This document shows positions 26,494 to 35,035 of a DNA stretch of 64,000 bases, in pieces (within the stretch, counting starts at the first letter, position 1; the number at the start of each line of letters is the position of its first letter). The translations under genes and the position numbers were made by a program. This DNA is from Lachnospiraceae bacterium (GTDB lineage: Bacteria > Bacillota > Clostridia > Lachnospirales > Lachnospiraceae): contig JAAUZD010000004.1 in assembly GCA_014804785.1 (NCBI GenBank), forward strand, positions 1 through 64,000, read 5' to 3'. The notes under the pieces are model-generated. The model was not told where the DNA came from. It did not search any database and saw only the letters and a list, made by a program, of their open reading frames with translations.

Positions 26494-28287
26494 TTAATCA
26501 GTACTCATTTCTTCATCAGTCTGGGGAATCCAGATTCCATCTTCCCCATAAGGCTGAATCATCGTCACAGTCACTGTACCTCCGTCCTCCAGAAATTTAA
26601 ATGTAACTCTTGCATGACCATTTATTCCGTTGGTTATGCCCATCGTCTCCACCTTGCCAGGATTATCTAATATATTCAGCAGATAAATGGCGGCAGTATC
26701 CGGCTCAAAAAGCGGAAGATTGCTGTTGCTTGAAAGCGCATAGCTATTGAGCGCTTCCCCTGCGCCATTATTTAAATAATCCATACGCGTACCGTTGATT
26801 TTTCCATCTGGGTATGCTTGATAAAATTCCTCTTCTGTACAGATGTATTCCATGAGCCTTACATCCGACTGGTCTATATAACACTGTCCTTCTTCCACAT
26901 GATAAGATATGCTGTTCATCCAAACAACCGCATGGAGATCAGAGAGCCATGCATAATACAAAATTTCAGCATGGTCTTCTGTCGTTTCCAAAATATAAAT
27001 GTCAGCAGTCTCATCCCAAAGCCATGGAGTGGACCAGCCTTCCGATGTAAGCATTTCTTCCTCCCCCTGCCTGCGCATATATTCATCAGAAACCATCCCC
27101 CTGATGGTCTGTCCGTCCCTATTGCAGAACGCCTTTGCCCACATCTCCACGCTCTCCTCAATATTAACACTCTTTTCTTGCTCCTCCTCCGACTTTGTTT
27201 CCTGTAAAGGCTCCTGCTCAGTACTCTCCTCTGCGGAAATTTCTGTCCCTTCCCTCCCAAACGACTCCATCATGTCTGTTCCATCACGGACTTCTGCTAC
27301 CTCACTTTTTCTTGTAGTCATAAAGCACAGTAAAACAGCTGCACAGATTATGACACCCAGAATAACAATGATAAATGTTGGTTTTTTATAATTCATCACA
27401 TTCTTAACCCTTTCTTTTATGTCTGACTCCCCAAAAGCTACCGGGCACGCACCGACTGCCCTTCCGGACACAGAACAATTCAGCAGCGCCGTCATATATT
27501 CCTTTCTTGCATCATTTGTCATGTCCCGGACCGCCCGCTCGTCACATGCAAGTTCAATGTCCCTGCACAACATTTTATAAGCAATCCAGATACAGGGATT
27601 GAACCAATGGACTGCCAGAAGTAGAAAAGCAATTATCTTTATCAGATGATCTTTTCTTCTCATATGTGCATACTCATGCTTTATAATATAAGGCAGGTAT
27701 ATTTCATTCATGCCTGCCGGGATATAGATTTTAGGATGGACGATCCCAAACAAAAAAGGCGTTGCAATTTCATCACACTGGTATATCTTTATGTCACACC
27801 AGCACTTTGGGACTGCCATTCTGATACGCCGTTTAAGGTCATACCAACTGTAAATGAAAAAACCTGCCATGGCAAAGACTCCCGTACACCACACTGCCGT
27901 CCCGGCTTTAAGGATATCTTCTCTTTTATTCAGTTCATCCACCTGCGCTGCCGCTGTTACTTCCAGTCGGTCCGCAAAATCCAGTTCTTTGCTCTCTCCC
28001 CCGGCACCCCCTGATCCTGCTTTCGTTTCAATCTCCACTTCCATTTCACTTATATCCTGATTTTCGTAAAGGTCAGCCTCTTCCTGCACGCCTCTGGGCA
28101 ATCTTATGGGGCTGAAAGCCGACTCCATAGAAAAAGGGCACAAAAGACGTACTCCTACCAGCATCCATAAAACACAGATTAAACTTTTAGGTATTCTTTT
28201 AAAAAAGAAGCGTACCATAATAACTGCAGGCACCATGCATCCGGCCAAAATACTCAAGTTTAAAACCTCAAGAAATATTCTCTCCAT
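26494..28287 (-). CDS. BlaR1/MecR1-type M56 membrane metalloprotease
   Basis: A 597-residue sensor-like protease. The N-terminal half has four likely membrane helices, with the zinc motif HEYAH at 204-208 and the downstream acidic residue in ELACDERAV. A later helix (about 298-318, FIIVILGVIICAAVLLCFM) leads to an outer domain of about 270 residues. That domain is not the penicillin-binding sensor of true BlaR1, so the signal is unlikely to be beta-lactam acylation. It follows the BlaI-type repressor by 30 bp. By analogy it would be activated by an envelope signal and trigger removal of the repressor. Confidence 0.88.
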   Translation of the reverse strand: MERIFLEVLNLSILAGCMVPAVIMVRFFFKRIPKSLICVLWMLVGVRLLCPFSMESAFSPIRLPRGVQEEADLYENQDISEMEVEIETKAGSGGAGGESKELDFADRLEVTAAAQVDELNKREDILKAGTAVWCTGVFAMAGFFIYSWYDLKRRIRMAVPKCWCDIKIYQCDEIATPFLFGIVHPKIYIPAGMNEIYLPYIIKHEYAHMRRKDHLIKIIAFLLLAVHWFNPCIWIAYKMLCRDIELACDERAVRDMTNDARKEYMTALLNCSVSGRAVGACPVAFGESDIKERVKNVMNYKKPTFIIVILGVIICAAVLLCFMTTRKSEVAEVRDGTDMMESFGREGTEISAEESTEQEPLQETKSEEEQEKSVNIEESVEMWAKAFCNRDGQTIRGMVSDEYMRRQGEEEMLTSEGWSTPWLWDETADIYILETTEDHAEILYYAWLSDLHAVVWMNSISYHVEEGQCYIDQSDVRLMEYICTEEEFYQAYPDGKINGTRMDYLNNGAGEALNSYALSSNSNLPLFEPDTAAIYLLNILDNPGKVETMGITNGINGHARVTFKFLEDGGTVTVTMIQPYGEDGIWIPQTDEEMSTD

Positions 28288-28317
28288 CGTCCTTCTCCGT
28301 TCTGAAATCCTACTTGC

Positions 28318-28674
28318 CTATTTGTAAGAATCGATAATTTTCTGAATCTCATCAATCTCCTGCCTCGACAGGTCCTTTTTTCTGGTAAACGCTGCTATGA
28401 AATCAGGCAGCGACCCGGAAAAGGTTTTTTCCACCACCTTGGCGCTTTCCGCCGACTGTACATCCGCCTTCGATACCAGCGATGTCACCATGGCATCTTC
28501 GGATTTCAGCACGCCCCGCTGGGCAAGACGCTTAATGACTGTGTAGGTGGTTGACTTTTTCCATTCCAGCCTTTCACTGCACAGCCTTACCAGCTCTGTA
28601 CTGGAAACAGGTTCATTCTCCCATAAAATTTCGCAGAACCGATATTCGCTTTCAAAAATTTGCGGCACATTCAT
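28318..28674 (-). CDS. BlaI/MecI/CopY-type transcriptional repressor
   Basis: A 118-residue winged-helix repressor beginning MNVPQIFESEYRFCEILW. The recognition region (ELVRLCSERLEWKKSTTYTVIKRL) and the C-terminal dimer helix fit the penicillinase-repressor family. A potential start 15 bases upstream spans the ribosome site; GGAGG fits the start at 28674. It is followed by the M56 protease gene and preceded by a nested palindrome that overlaps its promoter, so autorepression is very likely. Confidence 0.92.
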   Translation of the reverse strand: MNVPQIFESEYRFCEILWENEPVSSTELVRLCSERLEWKKSTTYTVIKRLAQRGVLKSEDAMVTSLVSKADVQSAESAKVVEKTFSGSLPDFIAAFTRKKDLSRQEIDEIQKIIDSYK

Positions 28675-28704
28675 TCTAAATACCTCCATAAACTTAAATC
28701 CAAA

Positions 28705-28750
28705 AAGGTCTAATGCAATAGACTAATATTAGTCTACTACATTAGACCTT
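28705..28750. promoter_or_regulatory. Nested dyad operator of the BlaI-type repressor
   Basis: A perfect 16-bp palindrome (AGACTAATATTAGTCT, 28720-28735) is framed by perfect 11-bp inverted arms (28705-28715 and 28740-28750, AAGGTCTAATG type), all centred on the same axis. It covers the -10 box and spacer of the repressor promoter. Confidence 0.85.
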
Positions 28751-28759
28751 CTATGTCAA
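28731..28759 (-). promoter_or_regulatory. Sigma-A promoter of the blaI/blaR1-like operon
   Basis: Minus strand TTGACA (28754-28759), 17 bases, TAGACT (28731-28736). The -35 is consensus. The operator dyad occupies the spacer and the -10 box, so bound repressor would block polymerase. Confidence 0.8.
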
Positions 28760-28825
28760 TATACAAAATCTCGATTCATCTGACCACATCGATTACTGGC
28801 TTTGGTTGTAATCTATAATGCCTCC

Positions 28826-29890
28826 TTACGGCTTACAGCCAGAACAAAAGTCTGTAAATCCTGCTTTCACTGCTTCCTCCTTTGATTCAAATATCACCTG
28901 ATTCCGTTCTTTCGGAAGGGAACTGCAGGTGGAGCGATGCAGTTTCCTGTTATTTTTGTTTCCTACATAATAATCGCCCTGCCATACATCTTCCATTTCT
29001 GTATTCCACGTCAAATCTGTCCCGTCTGATATGGCAATGATGTTCCCCATCTCGTCCGTCCGGAAAACTTCTGCCCCCGCATCTTCCAGGATGGCAAGCG
29101 TTTCTTTATGGGGATGTCCGTAATCATTTTCTTTTCCACAGCTTATCACTGCATATTTGGGCGATACCGCTTCTACAAATTCTGCGCTTGACGCATCATG
29201 ACTTCCGTGATGCCCCACTTTTAACACATCTGCGTCTAAAGGAATACCGTTGCCAAGCATATCTTCCTCTGCCTGTATTTCCGCATCTCCCGTAAAAATA
29301 AAAGCATTCTCTCCATGCACCAGCCTGATTCCAACTGAATAGTTGTTGATATTATCCCCGTAGTCATCTTCGTTTGGTGCAATAATTGTAAAGAACGCTT
29401 CTCCCAAGTCATACGTTTCTCCTACCTGCGGAACCGTACTTTCGCAATTTTTATACTCCATGGCTTCAAGTACATCTCTATATGTCGCCGTATTCACCAC
29501 AACATCCGGCAGAATCACCTTATCACAGTCATACTTTAAAAGGATGACGTCCATTCCTCCGATATGATCGGCTTCCGGATGGCTTCCAATCACGTAATCC
29601 AGATGGTCAATCCCTTGTCGCATCAAGTAAAACTGCAAAAGAACACTTTTGTCATTCTCCCCCATATCAAACAGCATAGCATGACCATCACAAGTAATCA
29701 AAGAGGCATCTCCCTGTCCTACGTCAATGAAATGAACCTCCAGTCTGCCAGATACCGCCTCCGCTTCTTCCTGTGTTTGACCCATCTGCATTCCTTTTAT
29801 GACAGAATCCGCCTTATTCTCACAGGAAGAAAACATAAGCAGAATCGGTAACATGCACAATACCATAAAACATCTTACCCGCTTTGCCAT
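28826..29890 (-). CDS. ComEC/Rec2-like metallo-beta-lactamase-fold lipoprotein
   Basis: A 354-residue exported protein. After a signal sequence ending MFSSC (lipid Cys23) comes an MBL-fold hydrolase of the ComEC C-terminal type: HFIDVGQGDASLI, GSHPEADHIGGMD, FTGDAE and LKVGHHGSHDASS give the zinc ligands. The last 45 residues resemble the Ada-type metal-binding module (YVGNKNNRKLHRSTC ... FCSGCKP). There is no ComEC membrane channel. ATG 29890 has GGGAG upstream and avoids overlap with the DUF3783 gene, 4 bp away. It may degrade nucleic acid or nucleotides outside the cell; this is inference. Confidence 0.88.
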   Translation of the reverse strand: MAKRVRCFMVLCMLPILLMFSSCENKADSVIKGMQMGQTQEEAEAVSGRLEVHFIDVGQGDASLITCDGHAMLFDMGENDKSVLLQFYLMRQGIDHLDYVIGSHPEADHIGGMDVILLKYDCDKVILPDVVVNTATYRDVLEAMEYKNCESTVPQVGETYDLGEAFFTIIAPNEDDYGDNINNYSVGIRLVHGENAFIFTGDAEIQAEEDMLGNGIPLDADVLKVGHHGSHDASSAEFVEAVSPKYAVISCGKENDYGHPHKETLAILEDAGAEVFRTDEMGNIIAISDGTDLTWNTEMEDVWQGDYYVGNKNNRKLHRSTCSSLPKERNQVIFESKEEAVKAGFTDFCSGCKP

Positions 29891-29894
29891 TTTA

Positions 29895-30293
29895 TCAGTC
29901 TCCCGCCTTAGCATGCATCGCAGCATGCTCCTTTTTCAATTCGGCAAGCAGTGTATAAGCATTCCAATCCCGGTTTATGGGTGTCAATATCGCTTTATAC
30001 GGGATTTTTCCACATGACGGATTTGATCTTAAAAGGGCAAGCAGCCTTTCAAGCTTCTCTTCTCCCAATCCTACAAATACAATCATCTGCCCGCCCAGGT
30101 CCCGCATACAGCCGGGTCCCGGATTGGGAATCTCCTCATCTGCCGCAAGCATTTTCAGCGGTACTCCATACTCTTCCTTTGTCACACACCTGCCTGAAAT
30201 CTGAAGCATATAAAGCACCATCTGTATTGCCTTAAACTGCTGTCCATCCTCGAAACCGAATAACAGCACTCTTTCCCCGTTACTTTCGTTCAT
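29895..30293 (-). CDS. DUF3783-like small protein
   Basis: A 132-residue soluble protein with the C-terminal IPYKAILTPINRDW segment that I associate with the DUF3783 family of Clostridia. The middle part holds Cys62 and a GLGEEKLERLLALLR helix. It sits 13 bp after the glucosaminidase gene and 4 bp before the MBL lipoprotein gene, so all three are probably one transcript. No function is known. Confidence 0.75.
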   Translation of the reverse strand: MNESNGERVLLFGFEDGQQFKAIQMVLYMLQISGRCVTKEEYGVPLKMLAADEEIPNPGPGCMRDLGGQMIVFVGLGEEKLERLLALLRSNPSCGKIPYKAILTPINRDWNAYTLLAELKKEHAAMHAKAGD

Positions 30294-30306
30294 ATACTCC
30301 GCTTCC

Positions 30307-33195
30307 TTATTCCTCTTCCATCATTTTTTTCTTAAAAATCAGATAAATTCCAATCCCAATTCCTGCAGTAATAAGAAGAATCAATGCAATCACGCCCGCT
30401 GCCCTGGCGGGTTCCTTCGCAGGCATTTCTGCCTTTATATAACTTTGCGCTTTTACAATCTCCTTCGCCTTTTCATCCAGAAGCGTATCTTTAATATCAT
30501 CACTGATGATGATCACGTAATCTGACGCATGCCTGAATTCATAGCTTGCCCTTCCTGTACTGCTCACCTGTGTTGCACACATAAATTCAAAAGCATTCGT
30601 CATTTCATTATAATAGAACAGATTTGCATACTGCCCGGGCTGTGCCTCTTCAAGCTTCACAGACAGCTGTGCCGTAAATCCAAATGCTCCTTCATGGGCA
30701 AGTGACATTTCTATGTAATTTTCATTTTCAGCCAGTGCCTTCAGCATCTCTTTTGGTATCTGACTTGTTCCAAGCCTGACTCCCATGTCGACGTCTTCAA
30801 TGAATTCATCTTGTATCGTGCTTCCATCAATAATCCAGTTAATCCGATCATTGATCTGAATCATCACTTTTATTCCCTGCGCTTTTATCTGTTTCAGACT
30901 TTCAGCGTAAACCATGCCTGTCTGGCCCACTTCCATCGTGGCCGTATCCTCCTTCTCTGTCTGCGGCTTAGGAGTAGCCGCTGCTACAGTTAAGCCCATA
31001 GAATTCGTATTTTCCTGTACACTTACCGGATAGGATGTACTTTCTGCTGATTTCGTGTTATCTGTACCGGATTCTGATCCTTCTCCCCGCGCAGATATTG
31101 CCGGACTTTCCAGAGGCGCAAATACCGCTGTCACCTCTGCCTCAGGTTCAGCCGCAGGCTGTGCTGTTGGTTCCGCTGTAGGGGGTGCCGTTGGCTGCGT
31201 GGTTGGATCCGCTGTAGGTTTCGTCGTAGGGTCTGCTGTGGGTCGTGCAGTTGGCTCCGCTGTGGGGGATGCCGTGGGCTGCGCAGTTGGCTCCGCTGTG
31301 GGGGATGCCGTGGGCTGCATGGTTGGATCCGTTGTAGGTTTCACTGTAGGCGTTGCTGTAGGCTTTACCGTAGGTGTTGCTGTCGGCTTTGCCGCAGGCG
31401 TTTCTGTAGGCTTTACCGTAGGCGTCGCTGTAGGCTTTGCCGCAGGCGTTTCTGTAGGCTTTACCGTAGGCGTCGCTGTAGGCTTTGCCGCAGGCGTTTC
31501 TGTAGTCTTTACCGTAGGCGTTGCTGTAGGCTTTACCGTAGGCGTTTCTGTAGGCTTTGCCGTAGGCGTTGCTGTCGGTACCATCGTGGGCGGCGCTGTC
31601 GGTACCATCGTGGGCTTCAATGTAGGTGTCGCTGTCGGTGTTGCTGTAGGCTTTGCCGTGGGCGTTACCTGACTTGGAATCGGGCAAGCGCTTGCCGGCA
31701 TGTTATCGTAAACCGGAATCTTGAACACAAATGAATTGTTCAGCGAATTAATTTTGCTGTATGCAGTCTTCACCATCTGGGATTCTGTATATGGCGCCAT
31801 AATATTCTGCATATATTGATGCGTATATAAAGTACCGTCGCTTGCATCCACGTCAAACTTCTGGAGGTATAAGGTATCCTGTCCCCTTAAAATATAGCTT
31901 TGAGACAAAATTCCAGCCCCTCCTTTTATAGACGCATAAGGAGAGTTCCATCCTTCCTTGACTGCTCTTGCAAGTCCTGACTCTATTATCTGCTTTGTGG
32001 TAGTTCCAGAGGCTCCAATATTAAAATAATTGTAATAACCTTTATATGCAGGAACAGCATCATAATTTCCTGAAATCAACGCTGATTTTCCATCCCCCTG
32101 TTCCTGATAGACACGACATGCCAGGTGAAAAGGGCTCACCTTGAGTGAAACACCTATCTGGAAAAACGCATCTGCGTACGTCATACCTGCCCCCGGCAAT
32201 TCACCTTTCATAAATGTACTGCTTAATATATTCTGAACAGCTGCCTTTGAATGGTAAGAAGAATTATACGTCAGCTGCTCAAACTGAAAAATTCTGGTTT
32301 CATCCAAAAAATTTCTGGGATCAAGGTAATACTTGACCGCTGCCTCTGATGCATAATACCATCCTGGGCTGTGATACCCATTACGATATGCTGCCCCCAT
32401 CACGCTGTTAATCAGACTTCTGCCTTTAACGTTTTCGCTATCCACCACCTTTTGCCAGTCAAGCCCTGTATTCTGTCTTACAAACGTCCAATTCGGATAT
32501 TTTTGTTTTAACTGCATCAACTTGTCCCTATAAGATGCCGGGAATTGTTCTATATCCGGATACCCTCCCATATCTGAGGCAAACATGGCTACTTTGGCAA
32601 AATAATTATTTTCCCATGTAGTAAATATCTCATTAGAATATGCAAGATAATTCCGATCAACATAACCTGTATATGACTCTCCGTTATGCTCAACAGATAC
32701 CCTGTACCAGATAGTATAATCCTGATCCAGCGCCACGCCATTTATCAGGACGGTCGTTCCTGAAGGTATCCATACCAGATCTTCACTGTTTATGTCAGCC
32801 TCTTTTTTCAGACCGTAATAGTCACAAAGGTAGATAAGCGCCATTAAAGGATCCTGCTGCGCAATTTCACTGAGGGCATTCTGTGCTTCCTTTATATATT
32901 CCTCGAATTCCAGATCTTCTTCATCATCCTCCGTCGTCTGTTGGCTTTCCGGTGAAATTTCCAATGGATTTTCGAGCTGACCTTCCTGTATGTTTTCAGA
33001 CAGATTGTCCTGTGAAGTCCCTTCCGTGTCAGTTCCTTCCGCATTATCTGTATTTTCTTCCGAAATCTGCCCACCGGCCTGTACATCTTCCGTCTGCATT
33101 TCCTGCACAGCTTCTGCTGCCCATGTCCCCAAGCCTGACTGTATGAAAATTGCGATGCATAGTATAATCGTAAAAATACTTCTATTTTTTCTCAT
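30307..33195 (-). CDS. Membrane-anchored cell-wall glucosaminidase with Pro/Thr-rich linker
   Basis: A 962-residue wall protein. It has a signal peptide (about 1-27), a Glu/Asp/Gln-rich spacer to about residue 100, an SH3-like module (about 135-190), and a GH73-type endo-beta-N-acetylglucosaminidase region (about 225-500) containing the acidic residue in CRVYQEQGDG and NYFNIGAS. Next come about 175 residues of PTATPTVKPTE-type repeats, then a beta-rich module and a C-terminal membrane helix (about 933-955) followed by KKKMMEEE. The linker would span the wall from a membrane anchor. Probable role: peptidoglycan turnover. Own promoter at 33242-33270. Confidence 0.9.
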   Translation of the reverse strand: MRKNRSIFTIILCIAIFIQSGLGTWAAEAVQEMQTEDVQAGGQISEENTDNAEGTDTEGTSQDNLSENIQEGQLENPLEISPESQQTTEDDEEDLEFEEYIKEAQNALSEIAQQDPLMALIYLCDYYGLKKEADINSEDLVWIPSGTTVLINGVALDQDYTIWYRVSVEHNGESYTGYVDRNYLAYSNEIFTTWENNYFAKVAMFASDMGGYPDIEQFPASYRDKLMQLKQKYPNWTFVRQNTGLDWQKVVDSENVKGRSLINSVMGAAYRNGYHSPGWYYASEAAVKYYLDPRNFLDETRIFQFEQLTYNSSYHSKAAVQNILSSTFMKGELPGAGMTYADAFFQIGVSLKVSPFHLACRVYQEQGDGKSALISGNYDAVPAYKGYYNYFNIGASGTTTKQIIESGLARAVKEGWNSPYASIKGGAGILSQSYILRGQDTLYLQKFDVDASDGTLYTHQYMQNIMAPYTESQMVKTAYSKINSLNNSFVFKIPVYDNMPASACPIPSQVTPTAKPTATPTATPTLKPTMVPTAPPTMVPTATPTAKPTETPTVKPTATPTVKTTETPAAKPTATPTVKPTETPAAKPTATPTVKPTETPAAKPTATPTVKPTATPTVKPTTDPTMQPTASPTAEPTAQPTASPTAEPTARPTADPTTKPTADPTTQPTAPPTAEPTAQPAAEPEAEVTAVFAPLESPAISARGEGSESGTDNTKSAESTSYPVSVQENTNSMGLTVAAATPKPQTEKEDTATMEVGQTGMVYAESLKQIKAQGIKVMIQINDRINWIIDGSTIQDEFIEDVDMGVRLGTSQIPKEMLKALAENENYIEMSLAHEGAFGFTAQLSVKLEEAQPGQYANLFYYNEMTNAFEFMCATQVSSTGRASYEFRHASDYVIIISDDIKDTLLDEKAKEIVKAQSYIKAEMPAKEPARAAGVIALILLITAGIGIGIYLIFKKKMMEEE
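31148..31672 (-). repeat. Pro/Thr-coding tandem repeats in the glucosaminidase linker
   Basis: Repeated units of 12 to 15 bases encode PTATP/PTVKP-type residues. Within them a 48-base unit (16 residues) is repeated exactly at 31393-31440 and 31441-31488, with a third imperfect copy from 31489. Such perfect units predict length variation between strains. Confidence 0.9.
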
Positions 33196-33241
33196 CTGTG
33201 CTCCTAAATATTCGTTTAAGGGTATTTATTGACGTAATACA

Positions 33242-33270
33242 CCTTACTATATTCCCAAAATTATGTCAAC
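33242..33270 (-). promoter_or_regulatory. Sigma-A promoter of the glucosaminidase gene
   Basis: Minus strand TTGACA (33265-33270), 17 bases, TAAGGT (33242-33247), about 45 bases before the ATG and just after sigF. Confidence 0.65.
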
Positions 33271-33307
33271 CTGTAAAATCAAAGTCAATGCAATTGATTA
33301 TAAAATC

Positions 33308-34036
33308 TCATAGTACATCTGTCATTTTCTGTCGCATTCCCAACAATATCTTTTTTTCCAGGCGGCTTACCTGCACCTGGCTGATACCTAATGCTTTTGC
33401 GACCTCCGTCTGCGTCTTATCCTGATAATACCTAAGTCTGATTAATTTCTGCTCCTTCTGGGATAAGTCGTCTATTAACTGCCGTACCACCAGATGATTC
33501 AGAACAGCCTCCTGTTCATTCTGTTTGTCATCTGCAAGCTGATCCACCATAAATATTTCGTTTCCGTCATTTTGATAAACCGACTTATAGATAGATTCCA
33601 CCTGCACATTTGCATCCATGGCAAGCACAACTTCTTCCACGGAAAGCGCTGCCTCACCAGCCACCTCTGCAAGTGTCGGCTCACGATTCAGCTGATTGCC
33701 GAGCCTTTCTCTGGCATATTTCACCCGCATCCCATTTTCTTTTAAAGTGCGGGATACTTTTACCATCCCATCATCCCGGATAAATCGTTTGATTTCCCCT
33801 GTTATAAGCGGTACAGCGTAAGTGGAAAATTTGACATCATAGCTTGTATTAAATTTATCTATGGACTTAATAAGCCCAATCACGCCGATTTGAAACAAAT
33901 CCTCCGGATCATATCCCCTGCCCGCAAAACGCTTCACTATGTGGCGCACCAGCCCCAGATTCTGCTCTATCAGTACTTCTCTTGCTTCCTTTTCTCCTGC
34001 CTGTGCTCTCCCAATCAGTACCGCGTTCTCTATCAT
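33308..34036 (-). CDS. sigF: RNA polymerase sigma-F (first forespore sigma factor)
   Basis: A 242-residue sigma-70 family factor. Region 2 (GYDPEDLFQIGVIGLIKSIDKF, KFSTYAVPLITGEIKRF), region 3 and region 4 (YYQDKTQTEVAKALGISQVQVSRLEKK helix-turn-helix) are all present. Last gene of spoIIA: 3 bp after spoIIAB, as in other endospore formers. It directs forespore genes once released from SpoIIAB. Its presence with SpoIIAA and SpoIIAB is firm evidence that the lineage sporulates. Confidence 0.97.
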   Translation of the reverse strand: MIENAVLIGRAQAGEKEAREVLIEQNLGLVRHIVKRFAGRGYDPEDLFQIGVIGLIKSIDKFNTSYDVKFSTYAVPLITGEIKRFIRDDGMVKVSRTLKENGMRVKYARERLGNQLNREPTLAEVAGEAALSVEEVVLAMDANVQVESIYKSVYQNDGNEIFMVDQLADDKQNEQEAVLNHLVVRQLIDDLSQKEQKLIRLRYYQDKTQTEVAKALGISQVQVSRLEKKILLGMRQKMTDVL

Positions 34037-34039
34037 AGA

Positions 34040-34558
34040 TTATTCCTCTTGCCTGATCCATGACGTGATTCCCAGTTTTTTCTTCATCTGTACAATTGTA
34101 CCTGCTCCCGGCTTGGATATTACCTCCAGATCATCCATGAATGCCTCCATAAACGCAAATCCCATGCCTGATCTGTCCATCTCCGGTTTTGTCGTAAAAA
34201 GAGGCTCCATCGCCTGTTCAATATCATCAATTCCCTTTCCTGTATCTTTAACCTCCACCTGTAGAACATCATCTTCAATCAGGCAATGCAGATAAATCTG
34301 CTGATATTCCTCCAAACGATTCTCACTTTCATATTCTGCATCATAGCCATGAATAATAGCGTTGGTAACAGCCTCTGAAACTGCCGTTTTAATATCCGAT
34401 ATTTCTTCAATCGTAGGATTTAAAGGCGCCACAAAAGCCGCAACCGCTATTCTGGCAAAGGCTTCATTCACTGAAACCGCATCAAATTTAAGATGCATTT
34501 CATTCCTCAAAATGGTTTGATTTTCCATTCCGCTCTTGATTCTGTGTCCTGTTTCCAT
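34040..34558 (-). CDS. spoIIAB: Anti-sigma-F factor and serine kinase SpoIIAB
   Basis: Holds sigma-F inactive and phosphorylates SpoIIAA. GHKL kinase motifs: AVSEAVTNAIIHGYDAE, VKDTGKGIDDIE, PLFTTKPEMDRSGMGFAFME. The core begins at RNEMHLKF, which matches the start of the Bacillus protein, so this version has about 20 extra N-terminal residues. Candidate ATGs are 34573, 34558 and 34528; AAAGGG fits 34558 best, but the choice is uncertain. The gene overlaps the end of, or directly follows, spoIIAA depending on start. Confidence 0.93.
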   Translation of the reverse strand: METGHRIKSGMENQTILRNEMHLKFDAVSVNEAFARIAVAAFVAPLNPTIEEISDIKTAVSEAVTNAIIHGYDAEYESENRLEEYQQIYLHCLIEDDVLQVEVKDTGKGIDDIEQAMEPLFTTKPEMDRSGMGFAFMEAFMDDLEVISKPGAGTIVQMKKKLGITSWIRQEE

Positions 34559-34580
34559 ATTTTTCCCTTTCATACACTCC

Positions 34581-34889
34581 TTATTCCATAATTTCAATAA
34601 CTTTATGTAAACCGCAAATCATTAACGTCCTTTTGATACGCATGTCCGTATTAATTGCGAACACCTTTCCTCCAAAATAGGATATCTTCTTGTATCTGCC
34701 AATGATGATTCCTATTCCGGAGCTGTCCATAAAACGAGTATCCTCAAAATCAAAGACAACATTCCCTACTCCTTCCCTCATAATATATTCATCGGCCTTT
34801 TTACTTATGTAAACCGATTTGTGATGATCCACCTCCTCCGGCATCCTGACCATCAGGTAATTGTCAATCACCCTAAAATTTTCTTCCAT
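34581..34889 (-). CDS. spoIIAA: Anti-anti-sigma factor SpoIIAA
   Basis: A 102-residue STAS-domain protein that releases sigma-F from SpoIIAB when unphosphorylated. The phospho-acceptor serine lies in the motif FMDSSGIGIIIGRY. First gene of the spoIIA operon, with GGGGAAG ahead of its start. The 84 bases between it and the convergent-side terminator hold an AAGGAT box that might be part of a sigma-H promoter, but the -10 half is not convincing. Confidence 0.95.
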   Translation of the reverse strand: MEENFRVIDNYLMVRMPEEVDHHKSVYISKKADEYIMREGVGNVVFDFEDTRFMDSSGIGIIIGRYKKISYFGGKVFAINTDMRIKRTLMICGLHKVIEIME

Positions 34890-34973
34890 ATCGCTTCCCC
34901 TTCCTAAACAACGAATGTCATGCTTCGCGAGACATCCTTATGTTAAAATGTGCGCCGCAGGGCGTATTATAAA

Positions 34974-35003
34974 AAAGAGAACAAACTCACGTCTGTTCTC
35001 TTT
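34974..35003 (-). terminator. Rho-independent terminator after the zinc-ribbon/TPR gene
   Basis: A 10-bp stem, AAAGAGAACA with TGTTCTCTTT, followed on the minus strand by TTTAT-rich bases. It closes the folC transcript 33 bases past the stop. Confidence 0.8.
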
Positions 35004-35035
35004 CGTATTCTGGTTATTTGGTTTTCCTTGCAGTA

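Noticed and set aside
31393-31520. Possible CRISPR-like array
   Set aside because: The units are contiguous in-frame coding repeats with no unique spacers.
31055-31672. 205-codon Gly/Val-rich open frame on the plus strand
   Set aside because: It is the complement of the Pro/Thr repeat; low complexity explains the absence of stops.
34890-34973. Sigma-H promoter before spoIIAA
   Set aside because: An AAGGAT box is present, but no matching GAAT-type -10 at the right distance.
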